34,476 bases of DNA, taken from NCBI GenBank assembly GCA_017620155.1, contig JAFZQY010000036.1:1-34476 (forward strand), given 5' to 3'. Below are positions 1 through 7,294 of this stretch, piece by piece. Made by a program: the position numbers and the translations under genes. The notes beneath the pieces are model-generated. The model searched no databases, was not told the origin of the DNA, and was given only the letters and a program-made list of their open reading frames with translations. Source of the stretch: Lachnospiraceae bacterium. Lineage in GTDB: Bacteria > Bacillota > Clostridia > Lachnospirales > Lachnospiraceae. The first letter of the stretch is position 1, and each line of letters starts with the position of its first letter.

Positions 1-429
1 AACCTCTTCGTTGCAGGATTCATGGGATCACCTCAGATGAACTTCCTTGATGCTGAAGTTGAGGTTAACGGCGAAGAAGCAAGCCTTAAGATCGGCGGCA
101 AGGCTATTCCTCTTCCTCCTGCAAAAGCTAAGAAGCTTGTTGAAGGCGGCTACAACGGAAAGACCGTTACATTCGGTATCCGTCCCGAGGATGTATATGA
201 TTCCGAGATGTTCATCGAGACCGCTAAATGCGTATTCGAGTCCAACATCAAGGTTTACGAGCTCCTGGGTGCTGAAGTTTATCTGTACTTTGATCTTGAA
301 GAGTTCCCGATCACTGCAAGAGTTGATTCCAGAACTACCGCAAGACCCGGCGATACAGTTAAGTTTGCATTCGACGTTGAGAAGATCCATATCTTCGACA
401 AGGAGACCGAGCAGACCATTACTAACTAA
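1..429 (+). CDS. Sugar ABC transporter ATP-binding protein, C-terminal part (MsmX/UgpC type)
   Basis: This is the 3' end of a gene that begins outside the window; the reading frame is open from base 1 and ends in TAA at 427-429. The 142 visible residues are the C-terminal OB-fold/TOBE region of CUT1 sugar-importer ATPases. They include the GFMGSPQMNF segment and the FGIRPEDV motif, which are typical of MalK, MsmX and UgpC. The ATPase core with its Walker motifs lies upstream and is not seen. Such proteins sit on the cytoplasmic face and can power several permease pairs. This matters here because two sugar importers further along have no ATPase of their own. A strong hairpin terminator follows the stop. 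The family call is confident, the substrate is unknown. Confidence 0.9.
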   Translation, partial: NLFVAGFMGSPQMNFLDAEVEVNGEEASLKIGGKAIPLPPAKAKKLVEGGYNGKTVTFGIRPEDVYDSEMFIETAKCVFESNIKVYELLGAEVYLYFDLEEFPITARVDSRTTARPGDTVKFAFDVEKIHIFDKETEQTITN

Positions 430-446
430 TCAAAATATGGTAAGAT

Positions 447-480
447 ATGGGGGATGGGAAACCATCCCCCATTTTTTATT
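447..480 (+). terminator. Rho-independent terminator after the sugar ABC ATPase gene
   Basis: A perfect 11-bp stem (447-457 with 462-472) closed by a GAAA tetraloop is followed by a run of T. It lies 17 nt after the ATPase stop codon and its T-run ends only 15 nt before the next start codon. Confidence 0.92.
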
Positions 481-495
481 TTGCGAGGTAATCAT

Positions 496-1584
496 ATGAT
501 ATCCATTCAGACCGTCAGAAACTGCATCGATGACCTGAAGACGATCACTAAGACAGACTTCGGGGTATATGATCCGGCAGGATCTCTTCAGACATCAACA
601 GGTGAAGTAGAGCACCCGGGGGTGAATGTCGTAAGCAGTTTTGCGGAGTCACCCGCCGATTCGCAGGTTGTCGGAATGCATCATCTTCTCAAGGTATATG
701 ACAGCGAGGAGATCCTCTATATCCTGGATGCGCTGGGAACTTCCGAGGAGACCTATACATACGGCCGTATAGCCGTAAGCTCTATTCAGAATCTCGTTGT
801 CGCTTATAAAGAAAAGTTCGACAGGGGAGGCTTTTTCCAGAATCTGATAATGGATAACCTCCTGCTCGTGGATATCTATAACCGCGCAAAAAAACTGCAC
901 ATAGAGAGCAATGTCAGACGCGTTGCCATGCTGATAGAGACCGAACCCGACAAGAATGCCCTGGGTCAGGAGATCCTTGGCGGCATGTTCTCACCGCAGA
1001 ACGGGGATTATATCACCGCCATAGACGAGAACGGTATCGTCCTTATCAAAAAGATCGAGGAAGATCAGGACTACGAGGATGTACGTGCGGTGGCCGACAC
1101 GATAGTCGACATGATGCAGATGGAAGCCATGATAAACGTCCGTGTCGCATACGGAACCATCGTGGATGAACTGAAAAATGTATCCAAGTCTTTTAAGGAA
1201 GCCATGATGGCTCTTGAAGTCGGCCGCATATTCTATAACGAGAGCAGGGTTGCCGCCTACAATAATCTGGGCATCGGCCGCCTGATCTATCAGCTGCCCG
1301 AAAACCTCTGTCATATGTATGTTGAGGAGATATTCGGAGATAATGTTCCGGATGATCTTGATGAAGAGATGGTTAATACGATCAACAAGTTCTTTGAGAA
1401 CAGCCTGAACATATCAGAGACATCCAGACAGCTCTTCGTACATAGAAATACGCTTGTTTACCGTATAGAGAAACTCCAGAAACAGACAGGCCTGGATATC
1501 AGACTCTTCGATGATGCACTTACATTGAAGATCGCTCTGATGGTTGTGGAGTATCTTAAGAACCTGGAAAAACAGAAAATTTAA
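496..1584 (+). CDS. PucR/CdaR-type transcriptional regulator with C-terminal helix-turn-helix
   Basis: A 362-residue protein. The last ~65 residues (about 292-355) are a helix-turn-helix of the PucR/CdaR (HTH_30) type, with the hallmark SRQLFVHRNTLVYRIEKLQ stretch. The middle (about 130-280) resembles the GGDEF-like ligand domain of that family; residues 1-125 are not recognised. The family includes regulators of sugar-diacid and purine use, so this is probably a cytoplasmic, ligand-responsive DNA-binding protein. I start at ATG 496 because GAGG lies 8 nt upstream; an in-frame ATG at 454 lies inside the terminator stem and is unlikely. The gene follows the ABC ATPase closely, suggesting a link to sugar uptake. 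The effector is unknown. Confidence 0.82.
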   Translation: MISIQTVRNCIDDLKTITKTDFGVYDPAGSLQTSTGEVEHPGVNVVSSFAESPADSQVVGMHHLLKVYDSEEILYILDALGTSEETYTYGRIAVSSIQNLVVAYKEKFDRGGFFQNLIMDNLLLVDIYNRAKKLHIESNVRRVAMLIETEPDKNALGQEILGGMFSPQNGDYITAIDENGIVLIKKIEEDQDYEDVRAVADTIVDMMQMEAMINVRVAYGTIVDELKNVSKSFKEAMMALEVGRIFYNESRVAAYNNLGIGRLIYQLPENLCHMYVEEIFGDNVPDDLDEEMVNTINKFFENSLNISETSRQLFVHRNTLVYRIEKLQKQTGLDIRLFDDALTLKIALMVVEYLKNLEKQKI

Positions 1585-1850
1585 AAACCGTGCGCCTTCC
1601 GTCGAACCGCCGTCCGTATAGGTTTCCCCTGCAGTAAGCTCCGCCAGGCACCCTCACGGCACATGGGACATTCCGCTTAGTGCTGCTGCATTCCTGCCCT
1701 GACACGGTTCACGGACACCCATTGCGTAAGACCCAAACTTCATCACCACTTACAGAGGGCGTTTACACAGACTTAAGCCCTCGGGTCGGCATAACCCCTG
1801 CTGGAGCGGATTGCAGGTACAGGGCTCCGCTAATTCCCCGGTTGCACGGC
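1585..1850 (-). ncRNA. ffs: Signal recognition particle RNA, large Bacillus type (SRP RNA, 4.5S/scRNA homologue)
   Basis: About 266 nt on the minus strand. The S domain is canonical: CAGG, then the GCA-GGAA-UGC hairpin with its GGAA tetraloop (loop at 1691-1694), then AGCAG, which is the Ffh binding site. The 5' part has the CCUGUACCUGCAAUCCGC segment of the Alu domain found in Bacillus and Clostridia. The ends pair (GCCGUGC near 1850 with GCACGGU near 1588) and the 3' end runs into T residues. The RNA forms SRP with Ffh and targets nascent membrane proteins. A tadA neighbour is common for this gene in Firmicutes. Ends are estimated to within a few nucleotides. Confidence 0.95.
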
Positions 1851-1856
1851 TTATAT

Positions 1857-1885
1857 AGTATATTGAATTGAGCGATTATTGTCAA
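1857..1885 (-). promoter_or_regulatory. Sigma-70 promoter of the SRP RNA gene
   Basis: On the minus strand TTGACA (1880-1885), a 17-bp spacer and TATACT (1857-1862) form a near-consensus promoter. Transcription is expected to begin about 7 nt downstream, near 1850, exactly where the SRP RNA 5' stem starts. Confidence 0.92.
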
Positions 1886-1901
1886 ACTAATACATGGATT
1901 C

Positions 1902-2408
1902 ATGAGTCAGGACTATTCCCCGGAAGATATCAAATACATGAAAGAAGCGCTTCAGCAGGCAAGGCTTGCCTATAAGCACGGTGAAGTGCCTATAGGCTGC
2001 GTGATCGTATATGAAGGCCGGATCATAGGCAGAGGATATAACCGTCGCAATACCGACAAATGTACATTGTCGCATGCCGAGATCACCGCGATAAAGCGTG
2101 CGAGCAAAGAGATGGGTGACTGGCGGCTTGAAGAATGCACGATGTATGTGACATTAGAACCCTGTCAGATGTGCGCCGGAGCCATCGTTCAGGCCCGGAT
2201 CCCGACCGTATACGCGGGTGCGAGCAGCCCCAAAGCCGGATGTGCGGGCTCCGTATTGGATATACTTACAAACAATGAATTCAACCATCAGGTAGAGTAT
2301 GAGCAGGGGCTTCTTGAGAAGGAGTGCTCCGATCTTTTGAAAAAATTCTTTGTCGAGCTTCGGGTTAGAAACAAAGAAGAAAAAATGCTGAAGAGGGAAG
2401 ATACGTGA
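1902..2408 (+). CDS. tadA: tRNA adenosine-34 deaminase
   Basis: A 168-residue cytidine/deoxycytidylate deaminase-fold enzyme that converts the wobble adenosine of tRNA-Arg(ACG) to inosine. The zinc site is intact: HAE at 58-60 (H58 ligand, E60 proton shuttle) and PCQMC at 87-91 (C88 and C91). Length is normal with a slightly long charged tail. ATG 1902 has no visible Shine-Dalgarno sequence; the start is supported by the usual N-terminal length of the family. The gene diverges from the SRP RNA and its stop overlaps the GTG start of the next gene, so the two are cotranscribed and probably translationally coupled. Confidence 0.95.
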   Translation: MSQDYSPEDIKYMKEALQQARLAYKHGEVPIGCVIVYEGRIIGRGYNRRNTDKCTLSHAEITAIKRASKEMGDWRLEECTMYVTLEPCQMCAGAIVQARIPTVYAGASSPKAGCAGSVLDILTNNEFNHQVEYEQGLLEKECSDLLKKFFVELRVRNKEEKMLKREDT

Positions 2409-3043
2409 ATTATATTTTCGATGTGGACGGAACACTCTGGGATACCACCGGGATAGTTGCCATCGCGTGGAATGACGCTGTGGAAGATGTAGGGCTTTTA
2501 GATGAACTGGGCAGATTTGTAACCGCTGATATGCTGAAAAAAGAGTTCGGAAAACCCATGGATGTCATCATAGACGATCTTTTTCCCGGTCAGGATCAGA
2601 ATAAAAAGGATGAGCTCATGGTCAGGATCAAGATCCGTGAGCAGGATTATGTCAGCAAGTGTACAGAAGATCTGTCTTATCCCGGCGTGGTTGATACTAT
2701 AAAGAAACTGGCCGAAGACAACTCCCTGTTTATTGTGAGCAACTGTCAGGAAGGGTATATTCCGCTTGTAACCGATAAACTGGGCATTACCCAGTATATA
2801 AAAGATCAGGAGTGTTTTGGGGCTTCAGGTCTTCTTAAAGCCGATAATATCAGGCTGGTTTTGGAAAGGAATAGCATTCCTGCCGAAGATGCCGTGTATA
2901 TAGGGGATACCAAAGGGGATTACGACTCAGCCGTGGAGGCGGGCGTGAACTTTATATATGCGGCATACGGATTCGGGGATCCTCTGCCGGTACCCGATTA
3001 TAAAGGAAGGACCATAAACAGGTTTACGGAACTTAAGGCATGA
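2405..3043 (+). CDS. HAD-superfamily hydrolase (phosphoglycolate phosphatase-like)
   Basis: A 212-residue haloacid-dehalogenase-fold phosphatase with all four motifs: DVDGT (D6 nucleophile, D8 acid), S112 in FIVSN, K145, and GDTKGDYD (D168, D172). An alpha-helical cap sits between motifs I and II (about 15-90), as in subclass I enzymes of the Gph/PGMB kind. The GTG start at 2405 overlaps the tadA stop and has a good GAGGG ribosome site inside tadA. A strong terminator follows. The substrate is a small phosphorylated metabolite that cannot be named from the sequence; a housekeeping phosphoglycolate or sugar-phosphate phosphatase is most likely. Confidence 0.88.
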   Translation: MNYIFDVDGTLWDTTGIVAIAWNDAVEDVGLLDELGRFVTADMLKKEFGKPMDVIIDDLFPGQDQNKKDELMVRIKIREQDYVSKCTEDLSYPGVVDTIKKLAEDNSLFIVSNCQEGYIPLVTDKLGITQYIKDQECFGASGLLKADNIRLVLERNSIPAEDAVYIGDTKGDYDSAVEAGVNFIYAAYGFGDPLPVPDYKGRTINRFTELKA

Positions 3044-3077
3044 AGAATGCGGACAGCTACTGTCCGCATTCTTTTTG
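3043..3077 (+). terminator. Rho-independent terminator of the tadA-HAD operon
   Basis: A 12-bp perfect stem (3045-3056 with 3060-3071), extended by A-T pairs, has a CTA loop and is followed by a T-run. It begins at the stop codon of the HAD gene. Confidence 0.92.
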
Positions 3078-3111
3078 CTTTCATGGATTGTTTTTTCCGC
3101 ATGAATGATTT

Positions 3112-4125
3112 TCAGGATGTCAGGTCCAGCTGGGCGAGGGTCCCTGCCCCTCCCGACTCTCTCAAGAATACCCCGCTCGAGCGCATAAATGCATTCGTGT
3201 GGCCTAATCTGTCATTCAGGGAAAACTGAGTTCCGACTCTTCCCAGACATATCGCTCCGACATCGGCTTCTTTTAAGCTGATCAGCATGTCGTTACCGTT
3301 CTCGTCTTTGGTCCAGACGCGGAGTTTTTCGAAGATCTCATCGGCTTCGTCTATCCAGCCGTTTCCGTCCGAATCGAATTTGGCCAGATCGGCGAATCCG
3401 TCTCCGCTTTTTGTCCCGAAGAGCTCGCTGCCGTCGTTAATGACGCCGTCTTCGTTTAGATCAAGTGCCAGGAATCCGCTTCCGGCACCGGCGAACGAAA
3501 TGTTTTCTTTTACTCCGTCGCAGTCTAAATCAAAAAGGAACTTGAAATCCGAGACTTCGGTCATATCCGTATCGAGGTTGATCACGAGCGGATCGGTGAC
3601 AAAATAATCCTGAGCCGTAAGCATCTCAAAGACCTGGCAGAAGGCTCTGGACATACTGAATTCGACGCCGAACGCGATCTCGCGGCCGTCAGCTGTCCGG
3701 ACTATTCCCGAGGATGAGAAGGATGTGGTTTCCTCCTCATAATATGTGAAGCTTGTTGAAGTTCCCCTTTTCCATACAGATGCCGGATAAATACTGCTGT
3801 CCTGCGGGGCGTTGCTGACAACTTCACCGCTCGATACATCATAGACATTCGACGATCCGTAGGAATAGGCTCCTCTGAGGAAGTCAAAGATCCTGTGCAA
3901 AAGCTGCATCCGGATCGACCTGATGGCGTCGGGACTGCTCATGTTCGCATTCCGCGCCCGTAGCTGGTTTAATTGTTTCATGGGCTGGTTCAGGAATTCC
4001 TGATAGAATCCGGGCATAGTATCGCCCGAAGATGCTTTTTTGCGGTAGCCGGATGACCTTATGTTCGCATACTCCAGATGAGTACGCGAAGAAGCCATAG
4101 ATACCGCGCTTTCTGAGATTCTCAT
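3112..4125 (-). CDS. Uncharacterised protein with EF-hand-like calcium-binding repeats
   Basis: A 337-residue protein of unknown function. Residues 200-265 carry three aspartate-rich, calcium-loop-like motifs: DLDCDGVKE (199-207), DLNEDGVIND (222-231) and DSDGNGWIDE (251-260), followed by a leucine-rich stretch with LRVWTKDENGN. This arrangement resembles the EF-hand-type segments of RTX/VCBS-like proteins. There is no signal peptide or membrane segment, which is odd for a calcium binder. The N-terminus is Ser/Arg rich, and the C-terminus (about 305-337) has an SGVFLRESGGAGTL segment that I recall from other Lachnospiraceae proteins of this kind. ATG 4125 is preceded by an AAAGAGG site. It is transcribed convergently to the HAD gene from a long leader. 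Confidence 0.7.
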   Translation of the reverse strand: MRISESAVSMASSRTHLEYANIRSSGYRKKASSGDTMPGFYQEFLNQPMKQLNQLRARNANMSSPDAIRSIRMQLLHRIFDFLRGAYSYGSSNVYDVSSGEVVSNAPQDSSIYPASVWKRGTSTSFTYYEEETTSFSSSGIVRTADGREIAFGVEFSMSRAFCQVFEMLTAQDYFVTDPLVINLDTDMTEVSDFKFLFDLDCDGVKENISFAGAGSGFLALDLNEDGVINDGSELFGTKSGDGFADLAKFDSDGNGWIDEADEIFEKLRVWTKDENGNDMLISLKEADVGAICLGRVGTQFSLNDRLGHTNAFMRSSGVFLRESGGAGTLAQLDLTS

Positions 4126-4288
4126 GCATACCTCTTTCCGGGGGCGAATGTGTCTGACTGACCTGCCCCCTTTCTGATGAGGTGCTCCTGTTCAGTAGGG
4201 TAGATGTCCTTACCTCTCCTGAAGCTGATCAGTTACACATTTACGCTTACGCCTCCCCACGGTGTCCATAACGTGGTAAACCTGAGAC
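4126..4288 (-). promoter_or_regulatory. Candidate structured 5' leader of the EF-hand-like gene
   Basis: Roughly 160 nt between a minus-strand TATAAT (4291-4296) and the start codon contain several complementary segments: CCACG/CGTGG near 4261-4276, a two-part helix (4174-4178 with 4228-4232, 4179-4183 with 4212-4216) enclosing an alternative GGTA/TACC pairing (4199-4202 with 4211-4214), and a 6-bp GC helix (4140-4145 with 4165-4170) ending just before the ribosome site. Competing helices followed by a GC hairpin next to the Shine-Dalgarno resemble a translational riboswitch or attenuator, but it matches no class I recognise. Confidence 0.35.
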
Positions 4289-4290
4289 AT

Positions 4291-4296
4291 ATTATA
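4291..4296 (-). promoter_or_regulatory. Possible -10 element of the EF-hand-like gene
   Basis: A perfect TATAAT on the minus strand within a TATATAAT context. No convincing -35 is present at 16-18 bp, so the promoter may need an activator or another sigma factor. Confidence 0.45.
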
Positions 4297-4309
4297 TATC
4301 GGCGCATAT

Positions 4310-4338
4310 TTGGGCATTCTTTACTTGCGCGGTATAAT
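4310..4338 (+). promoter_or_regulatory. Promoter of the CNNM/CBS membrane protein gene
   Basis: TTGGGC (4310-4315), a 17-bp spacer and a perfect TATAAT (4333-4338), giving a leader of about 40 nt before the TTG start at 4387. Confidence 0.7.
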
Positions 4339-4386
4339 GATAGATGATATCATTTAACATATTTTTAATTAAGAAAGGATTTTGTT

Positions 4387-5799
4387 TTGGATACCCCCGG
4401 TGTCATACAACTTATAGTCTTGATCGTACTGCTGATCATGTCAGCATTCTTTTCATCAGCGGAGACCGCTTTTACCACTGTTAATAAAGTGCGGATACGT
4501 ACCCTTGCAGAGGACGGCAATAAGCGGGCCGTCAAAGTAGAGCATATCTTATCGAGCTATTCCAAGATGCTCTCCACGATCCTTGTAGGTAATAACATAG
4601 TCAATATTGCGGCAGCTGCGATCACAACTGCTCTGACCTTACGCCTTACAGACAATAATATGTATGTAGGCATATCTTCAGGCATACTCACCTTTGTCGT
4701 GCTCATATTCGGCGAGGTGGTTCCCAAGAGCTGGGCCAAGATAAACAGCGACAAGCTCTCGCTTGCTTATTGCAATGTGCTCAGGTTCTTCATGGTGATC
4801 CTTACGCCCATCGTATTCATCGTGGATAAGCTCTCCAGAGGCGTCTTAAGGCTCGTTCGCATAGATCCCGATGCACAGGATGAGCAGATCACCGAAGATG
4901 AACTCAAGACCTATGTGGACGTAAGCCATGAGGGCGGCGAGATAGAGTCCGAAGAACACGAGATGATCTACAACGTGCTCAACTTCTCGGATTCCGAGGC
5001 AGAGGACATCATGATCCCGAGAGAGGATATGACCACCGTCGATGTGAATGCCTCTTATGATGAGATCATGGAAGTCTTTAAGGACAAGATGTTCACGCGT
5101 ATCCCCGTATGGGAGGAAGACCATGACAACTTCATCGGTCTGGTCAATGTGAAGGACTTCATACTTGTGGAAGATAAAGAGCATTTCGCTATCCGCGATA
5201 TCATCCGCGACGGTATGTATACGGTAGAGCACAAGAAGACGCTGGATCTGCTTAAGGAGATGAAGGAGAAGACCCTGAGCCTTGCCTTTGTTCTAAATGA
5301 ATACGGCAGCTGCGTCGGAATGATCACCATGGAGGATCTGCTTGAGGAGATCGTCGGCGACATCCGCGATGAGTTTGACGAGGACGAAGAGGAGAACATC
5401 ATCGAGCTCGGTAACCGTTCGTATCTGATAGAAGCTTCGATGAAGACCGACGATATCAATGATGCGCTTGAGACCGAACTACATTCCGAGGACTACGACT
5501 CGATCGGCGGCCTGATGATAGAGGCGCTCGAGAGGCTTCCCGAGGACGGAGAGGTCGTTGAGCTCGCAGACGGTACCCTTCTTCAGGCAAAAGGAATACA
5601 CCAGAACCGCATCCTCAAGGTGCTGATGACCGAGCCCGAGCCTAAGGCTGATACAGATGAGGATGAAGAAGCGCCTGAATCCAAAGAAAAAGCCAAAGAT
5701 AAGGACAAGGATGAAGTACCCGAGATCTCTGTCGGAGATAACGATACCGATGATAAGCCCGCAGTTGAGATAGGTGAGAATGTGGAAGTCACCTCCTGA
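4387..5799 (+). CDS. CNNM/DUF21 and CBS-pair membrane protein (CorC/HlyC family)
   Basis: A 470-residue inner membrane protein. Order: DUF21/CNNM transmembrane domain (about 5-155, with helices near 6-25, 65-85, 95-112 and 130-150 and an FFSSAETAF motif), paired CBS domains (about 205-330, with a MIPREDM start), a CorC_HlyC/transporter-associated domain (about 338-415), then an acidic, lysine-spiked tail (about 417-470). Relatives act in magnesium/cobalt handling; older annotations call them hemolysins. The start is TTG with AAGAAAGGAT about 6 nt upstream. The disordered tail is longer than usual. rlmH follows 29 nt downstream and is probably cotranscribed. Confidence 0.88.
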   Translation: MDTPGVIQLIVLIVLLIMSAFFSSAETAFTTVNKVRIRTLAEDGNKRAVKVEHILSSYSKMLSTILVGNNIVNIAAAAITTALTLRLTDNNMYVGISSGILTFVVLIFGEVVPKSWAKINSDKLSLAYCNVLRFFMVILTPIVFIVDKLSRGVLRLVRIDPDAQDEQITEDELKTYVDVSHEGGEIESEEHEMIYNVLNFSDSEAEDIMIPREDMTTVDVNASYDEIMEVFKDKMFTRIPVWEEDHDNFIGLVNVKDFILVEDKEHFAIRDIIRDGMYTVEHKKTLDLLKEMKEKTLSLAFVLNEYGSCVGMITMEDLLEEIVGDIRDEFDEDEEENIIELGNRSYLIEASMKTDDINDALETELHSEDYDSIGGLMIEALERLPEDGEVVELADGTLLQAKGIHQNRILKVLMTEPEPKADTDEDEEAPESKEKAKDKDKDEVPEISVGDNDTDDKPAVEIGENVEVTS

Positions 5800-5828
5800 C
5801 GGATACTTATGCTGACAGGTAAGATGCT

Positions 5829-6308
5829 ATGCAGATAACCTTAATTTGCGTGGGGAAAATTAAAGAAAAATTTTTTAAAGACGCTATCGACGAATACTCG
5901 AAGCGTCTTATGCGTTACTGCCGCTTAAATATCGTGGAAGTGGCGGATGAGATGACTCCTGACGGGGCATCTGACGCACAGGTCGATCAGATCCTTACAA
6001 AAGAGGCTGACAGGATCGTATCGAAGATCCCTGCCGGCGCGCATGTTATTACGCTTGAGATACGGGCAAAAGAATTCTCTTCAGAAGATCTTGCCGCGCA
6101 CATAGAAAGCCTGGGTACCGGCGGAGTCAGCCATATCGTTTTTGTGATAGGGGGATCTTTGGGGCTTCACAGAACGGTCACAGAACGCGCGGATACGCAC
6201 CTTAGTTTTTCCCGCATGACCTTTCCTCACCAGCTGATGCGGGTGATCCTTTTGGAACAGATATACAGAAGCTTCAGGATAATAAACGGCGAACCCTACC
6301 ACAAATAA
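5829..6308 (+). CDS. rlmH: 23S rRNA (pseudouridine-1915-N3) methyltransferase
   Basis: A 159-residue SPOUT (trefoil-knot) methyltransferase, the exact usual length. It has the N-terminal MQITLICVGKIKEKF, the SAM-binding GGSLGL loop (108-113) and the conserved C-terminus QIYRSFRIINGEPYHK (144-159). It methylates pseudouridine 1915 in helix 69 of 23S rRNA on the assembled 70S ribosome. The ribosome site is weak (AGGT 10 nt upstream), so translation may depend on coupling with the upstream gene. It converges with the AraC-type gene 22 nt away and no clear terminator separates them. Confidence 0.97.
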   Translation: MQITLICVGKIKEKFFKDAIDEYSKRLMRYCRLNIVEVADEMTPDGASDAQVDQILTKEADRIVSKIPAGAHVITLEIRAKEFSSEDLAAHIESLGTGGVSHIVFVIGGSLGLHRTVTERADTHLSFSRMTFPHQLMRVILLEQIYRSFRIINGEPYHK

Positions 6309-6330
6309 GCTTTAGATACCACAAAAAGCT

Positions 6331-7188
6331 TTACGCATACCGCATCTTACGGTACTGGGTAGGCGTCATGCCTTTGATCTGTTTGAACATGCGGATGAAT
6401 GCGGACAGGCTCTCGAATCCCGAGGAACTTGCGACGTCCGTGATAGACAGGTCTTCTCTGGCGAGCAGCAGCTCTGCATGCTCGATACGCTTATGACTTA
6501 CATATTGATAGAATGTCTGGCCTGAGAACTGCTTGAAGAGGCGGCTGAAGTGGAACTTGGAGAATCCGCTTAAGTCAGCCATATGATCAAGCGAGAGGTC
6601 CTCGGTACAGTTGTTTGCGATATAATCGCAGATGGATATGAATTTGGCGGTATACTCCTGACGCTTATCGGTCGTGGTGTCAAAGGATGTCGCGTTGGAC
6701 ATGTAGTATCTGCCCGCAATAACGAGCATCTCGAGCACTTTGCTGTATATTACTGCCTCAGAGAGAGAGTTGAAGTCCTGATATTCATAAGAGATATCGA
6801 GCAGAAGTTGTCTGATATCGGGATAGATATCAGGTGCATTGTGGGCCGTGATGAGCCGCACGGGCGCCATCAGAGAGAGTATAGCATCGATATCCTTTAG
6901 CTGGTGGAGAAACTGCATTTCAGGCTGGAAGATGATCCTTTTGCCTTTGGGCGGAGCATAGAGTGTGTGCAGATTACAGGGAAAAATGAACAGGATATCC
7001 CCTTCGCGAAGTTCGAATCTGTGTCCTGCGACTTCCGCGATATAGTAGCTCTCCAGGGGCATTATTATCTCCATGGAGGAGTGCCAGTGCGGAGGATAAT
7101 CCTCGGCCTTGTCGTTCATATATAATCTGATATTGGTGTCATCACGATGGTTGACTGTCTCAAATATACCCTGCAGATTCTCTATCAT
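6331..7188 (-). CDS. AraC-family transcriptional regulator with cupin sensor domain
   Basis: A 285-residue regulator. Residues about 15-150 form a cupin-type ligand domain (HWHSSMEIIMPLESY, later GDILFIFPCNLHTL), and residues about 185-285 hold the two AraC helix-turn-helix motifs (LSLDHMADLSGFSKFHFSRLF and DVASSSGFESLSAFIRMFK regions). The conserved GMTPTQYR signature is near the end. Such proteins usually activate sugar-uptake genes on binding the sugar. It lies downstream of the LplB/LplC/binding-protein genes on the same strand, 106 nt after the binding-protein stop and behind a hairpin. It is therefore the likely local regulator of that importer, possibly also of the divergent importer. 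Confidence 0.9.
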   Translation of the reverse strand: MIENLQGIFETVNHRDDTNIRLYMNDKAEDYPPHWHSSMEIIMPLESYYIAEVAGHRFELREGDILFIFPCNLHTLYAPPKGKRIIFQPEMQFLHQLKDIDAILSLMAPVRLITAHNAPDIYPDIRQLLLDISYEYQDFNSLSEAVIYSKVLEMLVIAGRYYMSNATSFDTTTDKRQEYTAKFISICDYIANNCTEDLSLDHMADLSGFSKFHFSRLFKQFSGQTFYQYVSHKRIEHAELLLAREDLSITDVASSSGFESLSAFIRMFKQIKGMTPTQYRKMRYA

Positions 7189-7229
7189 GAACTATAACCT
7201 TTCGTTTCGGAATTGCCTGTTTTGGTTTA

Positions 7230-7263
7230 ATAAGACCTCCGGGAAGAACCCCGGAGGTCTTAT
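7230..7263 (-). terminator. Hairpin between the solute-binding protein and AraC genes
   Basis: A perfect 14-bp inverted repeat (7230-7243 with 7250-7263) with a 6-nt loop. On the minus strand it is followed by TTAAACC rather than a long T-run, so it may be a leaky terminator or a 3'-end stabilising hairpin that lets some transcription reach the AraC gene. Confidence 0.65.
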
Positions 7264-7294
7264 GGTTATTGTGAGTTGATGTAAAAGTTACGAA

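Noticed and set aside
454-495. Upstream ATG extending the PucR/CdaR-type gene
   Set aside because: It lies within the terminator hairpin and has no ribosome site, whereas ATG 496 has one.
1680-1871. A 63-codon open frame on the plus strand
   Set aside because: It is the complement of the SRP RNA, whose conserved structure explains the sequence.
4141-4288. A known riboswitch class (c-di-GMP, Mn, SAM, THF, cobalamin)
   Set aside because: None of the conserved core sequences of these classes is present on either strand, so it is reported only as an unassigned structured leader.
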